Below, in pieces: positions 61,350 to 64,000 of a stretch of DNA of 64,000 bases. The notes below the pieces were generated by a model. That model saw nothing but the letters and a program-made list of their open reading frames with translations. It made no database searches and was not told where the DNA came from. Source of the DNA: Gordionus sp. m RMFG-2023 (Eukaryota > Nematomorpha > Gordioida > Chordodea > Parachordodidae); assembly GCF_954871325.1 (NCBI RefSeq), contig NC_088775.1:23785561-23849560 (forward strand), given 5' to 3'. Every line of letters starts with the position of its first letter. The stretch's first letter is position 1. Position numbers and translations under genes: made by a program.

Positions 61350-62988
61350 CATCTTTTGCTTATAAAATTGAATGTGATAGGTTCAATTTATTCCCTGCTC
61401 TCAAGCCTTCATTTTCTTGTAAATTATGTAACTTGGTAATATAATCTTATTTTATGATCTATAAAGTTTTAATATAACATGAGAAATTTTATTTTAAAAG
61501 TTACGCTTCCATCATTGATGAGTAATTTGGCATCAGCTAGCAAATTTCTTAACAGTTTCATCATGTGACACACATCTAGAAGCATATAGACCTTTTAATC
61601 TTTATTGATAGGGTGGAGGAAATATGGAACTGAATTTTCAGGATTTAGGCAAACACCAAGTTGTTCACCCATTCTTTTGTTTGCAGCCAATCCATCTCAT
61701 ATTAAGGCTTTACAAATAACTCCAGTTTCATGTATGTGATGGAGAACATTCATAACTAAATTTTTTAATAACTGGGAATTAATACTAAAAACTAGGAAGT
61801 ATCCAAGTGGAATCTTCTAAGATACATTGAGACAAGTTGCCATTGTAATTCTGTTTTATCCCAATGTATGTGCCGTCTGATTGCTATTTCATTTATACTA
61901 ACAGCACAATATAATTGCTGATTTGAGGATTCTGATTGGAGACTTTTAATTTTTTCTAATGAAGACTTTAAAAATCCTAAAGGAATAAAATAAAATATTT
62001 TTATTAAAGATATTAGTAATACTAGGCCTAATCTTTGTATTGCAGCTCCAGTTCCTTAAAGTTGATTTAGATGGCATACAAAAATGGCTCTTTAAAAAGC
62101 GATCAGCCTTAGGAGAGTAAAAATAAATAGTGGAAGCGAATTGTTTAAAATTTCAATTTGTTTCATATTTAATTTTCTTTGGATTTTTGACTCCACCACT
62201 TTCAATGTGAGTTTTGACATATGTAAGAGGGAGACCTGTAAATAATCCCTAAACAACATCATGACCTTCACCATATATCAAGTTTTTATCTTTCAATGAT
62301 TTAACAATAGACTTTAAGCATAGTATTTCTCTATCTTTTCTCATTAATTTTTTTTTTGCCAAATTTAATTTGTTTTGTAACTTTCTTGTCAATCTATTTT
62401 TAATAATAGACCTCTTTTTTATTGTATTGAAACTTTCAAAATAATTATGTTCAGCTTCAATATTCTTGCTAATAGGATATTCATATATGGGGCTTAAAAT
62501 ACTTGATTCAAGGCGTACAAGAGACATGATTTATTTTTTTGATCCCTTTGGCTTGATTGATTTCTATAAAAAAAATATTCAATTATCTTTAAATTAATCT
62601 GACTTCCAGGAAATCTGCATGTTATAATTTATTATTATTTTGTTACTTTTTGAAGATGCTTAAGAAAATCAAAAATTGATGGTATTGCTCTCTCTCTTAA
62701 TTGAATATGATTTGTAACTGATGGAATAAATGAATCTGGTGTAAAATGTTTCGAACATAATTTACTATATTTTGTTGCGTTGAAATTATCTCTCTTCAAA
62801 GCATGGGTCCACTTTTGTAATAAAATTTTATTTTTCATTGGAAATCTGGCATAATAATTTTTACAAGAAAAAATTAGTTACAAAAATTAGAAATTCTTAT
62901 TTAATTTGAGATATCATACTTATGAAAAGAAATTTTGCTTCCTGATCAATATTTTTGGTTACAGCCATATGCACAACAATATACTAAT
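61350..62988 (-). pseudogene. P-type THAP transposase, N-terminal half
   Basis: Minus-strand exons. Exon 1 at 62988-62920 (CAYGCNQKY ... SGSKISFHK, donor GTATGA) joins in phase to exon 2 at 62845-62635 after GCCAG, giving the canonical FHKFP of a THAP C2CH finger, then KWTHALKRDNF, YSKLCSKHFTPDSF and RAIPSIF. A further exon near 62570-62249 holds a coiled coil (KNRLTRKLQNKLNLAKKKLM). Beyond it lie RNase H-like catalytic-domain pieces: CAVSINEIAIRRHIHWD (about 61900), LLDVCHMMKLLRNLLADAKL (about 61530-61590) and ENEGLRAGNKLNLSH (about 61370-61420). Several stops and frame changes break it. Relatives bind the terminal repeats through THAP and excise the element using GTP as cofactor. Confidence 0.85.
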
Positions 62989-63331
62989 TTTCTTAAAATA
63001 TAAAAAATATATTAAATTTTATTATAAATTTCAAATCATAATATATCTTTCCTCACTTTGATTTTGTTATTGAATATATAAATATAAAATTAATTCTTAT
63101 AAAAAATATTCATTCTAACTTGATAAGATATATATTTGAAAAATCTTAAAGATATTCATGAGGTATTAAAGAAAACAAATCCTTACTTCTTTAGAAATGA
63201 CAAAATTTTAAACTATATTCTTATTACTAAACAGATTTTATTTTATATTGATTAGTCTATATAAAATATTAAAATTGTTTATAAAATGATTTTTATTCAT
63301 CTAGTAAAAAAATATGATTATAAATATAATA
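62900..63331. repeat. Right terminal inverted repeat of the P-type element
   Basis: Reverse complement of the left repeat with scattered differences. Contains the minus-strand THAP first exon (about 62920-62988), which has a TGA where the left copy has a Cys codon (KY-stop-SGSK against KYCSGSK). Confidence 0.85.
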
Positions 63332-64000
63332 AAAATTCATTCATTCATTCATTACCACGCCAGAAATTGCACCGTGCAATTTCATCACCCACCAGGAGTT
63401 GAAGCGTGCATCATGTATTTTCACTAGTATATAGATCCCATACATGATGTCTACCCGTTTTATTATAGTGGACGGTACCACTATGTAGCCAGTTAGCAAA
63501 GTGAAGAAGGAAGAAGTACAATAATGGTGATGTATTAGTTCCGTTACCGGCAGAATAGTGTTAAGGAAAAAAAATAAAATAATGTCATATAATAATGTAC
63601 CTGCATCCTTAAGTGGTATTTAGTGAGGCAACAAAAAATAATAACCCTTATATCTTGATAAGTATTGAGAGTTTATGTTAAGTTTGTATGAAGAGTCTCT
63701 TCCTTGTTTGTTGTTCGGTGTGCCAAATATCGTATGTCCTGTAGATCTTGTATGTGCTCTGCCAATGATATTTGGGTTCGTCCGAGTTATTGCGTTATTA
63801 TTATAACCAGTGTACCTTCTCATTGTCCATTTTACAACTAATAGTCTCGTAATTGTTATCATTATCGTTATCGTCGCCGATATCGTGTGTCCAGAAAAGA
63901 AAGGTCGTGGGTTAATAAAGGAAGTTTTATGATGTTGTTGTTCAGGTTATTATCATTATCAAACATACTTTATTCTATTTATTGCAAGAAAGTAAAGGAG
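63332..64000. other. Right flank, nothing recognised
   Basis: A short CATTC microsatellite (63335-63352) borders the P-type element. The rest is less AT-rich than average. A minus-strand frame at 63620-63862 starts MITITRLLVVKWTMRRYTGY but resembles no family I know. Confidence 0.35.

Larger units (their letters stand above)
51557..63331 (-). mobile_element. P-element-superfamily transposon with about 450-bp TIRs, interrupted by a foldback
   Basis: 51557-52010 and 62900-63331 are imperfect inverted repeats, and each contains the first exon of a THAP transposase. The gene reads on the minus strand from the right repeat towards the left one. A 7.4-kb foldback element occupies 53953-61338; without it the element would be about 4.4 kb. 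Long inverted repeats with a THAP transposase recall Galileo-type P elements. The exact termini and target duplication are unclear: on the right the repeat runs into a CATTC microsatellite. Confidence 0.82.

Overview
The window is strongly AT-rich eukaryotic DNA with GT-AG introns, one clearly recognisable host gene and dense layers of transposons. The host gene is a full-length MAN1/LEMD3 (LEM domain, two membrane spans, winged helix and a C-terminal UHM domain), which points to an animal. I cannot name the species from sequence alone.

Layout. 1-2.9 kb: satellite fragments, a CpG-rich degenerate repeat, a palindromic minisatellite and a tRNA-derived repeat. 2.9-7.2 kb: a decayed Ty3/gypsy LTR-type fossil. 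7.2-9.6 kb: a truncated hAT element with a DUF4371/ZMYM-like transposase. 9.9-10.5 kb: a hAT MITE with a perfect 8-bp target duplication. 10.6-21.6 kb: two inverted arms of a poly-G/poly-C-rich repeat enclosing a 2-kb hAT element and a hAT element nested inside an inverted copy of itself. 22.3-22.6 kb: probable last two exons of an unidentified minus-strand gene.

25.3-45.5 kb: MAN1 on the plus strand, eleven exons whose phases all agree, 858 codons, with more than 17 kb of intron. The introns carry hAT-type MITEs, a MITE with a 9-bp duplication and a tRNA-like cargo, a foldback element filled with a 119-bp satellite (itself hit by a piggyBac MITE), and a 3.4-kb LINE with target duplications. 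46.2-50.8 kb: a BED-finger hAT element split by a second hAT element that landed in its transposase exon. 51.6-63.3 kb: a P-element-superfamily transposon encoding a THAP transposase on the minus strand, split by a 7.4-kb foldback element whose 3.2-3.3-kb inverted arms carry the same 119-bp satellite as the MAN1 intron.

The genes do not form one pathway. The main biology is MAN1 acting at the inner nuclear membrane, and a transposon landscape in which foldback elements appear to spread a satellite unit. The most unusual structure is the giant foldback inside the P-type element, with a clustered GGCAATGT motif at its tips and a spliced Cys-rich exon in its core.
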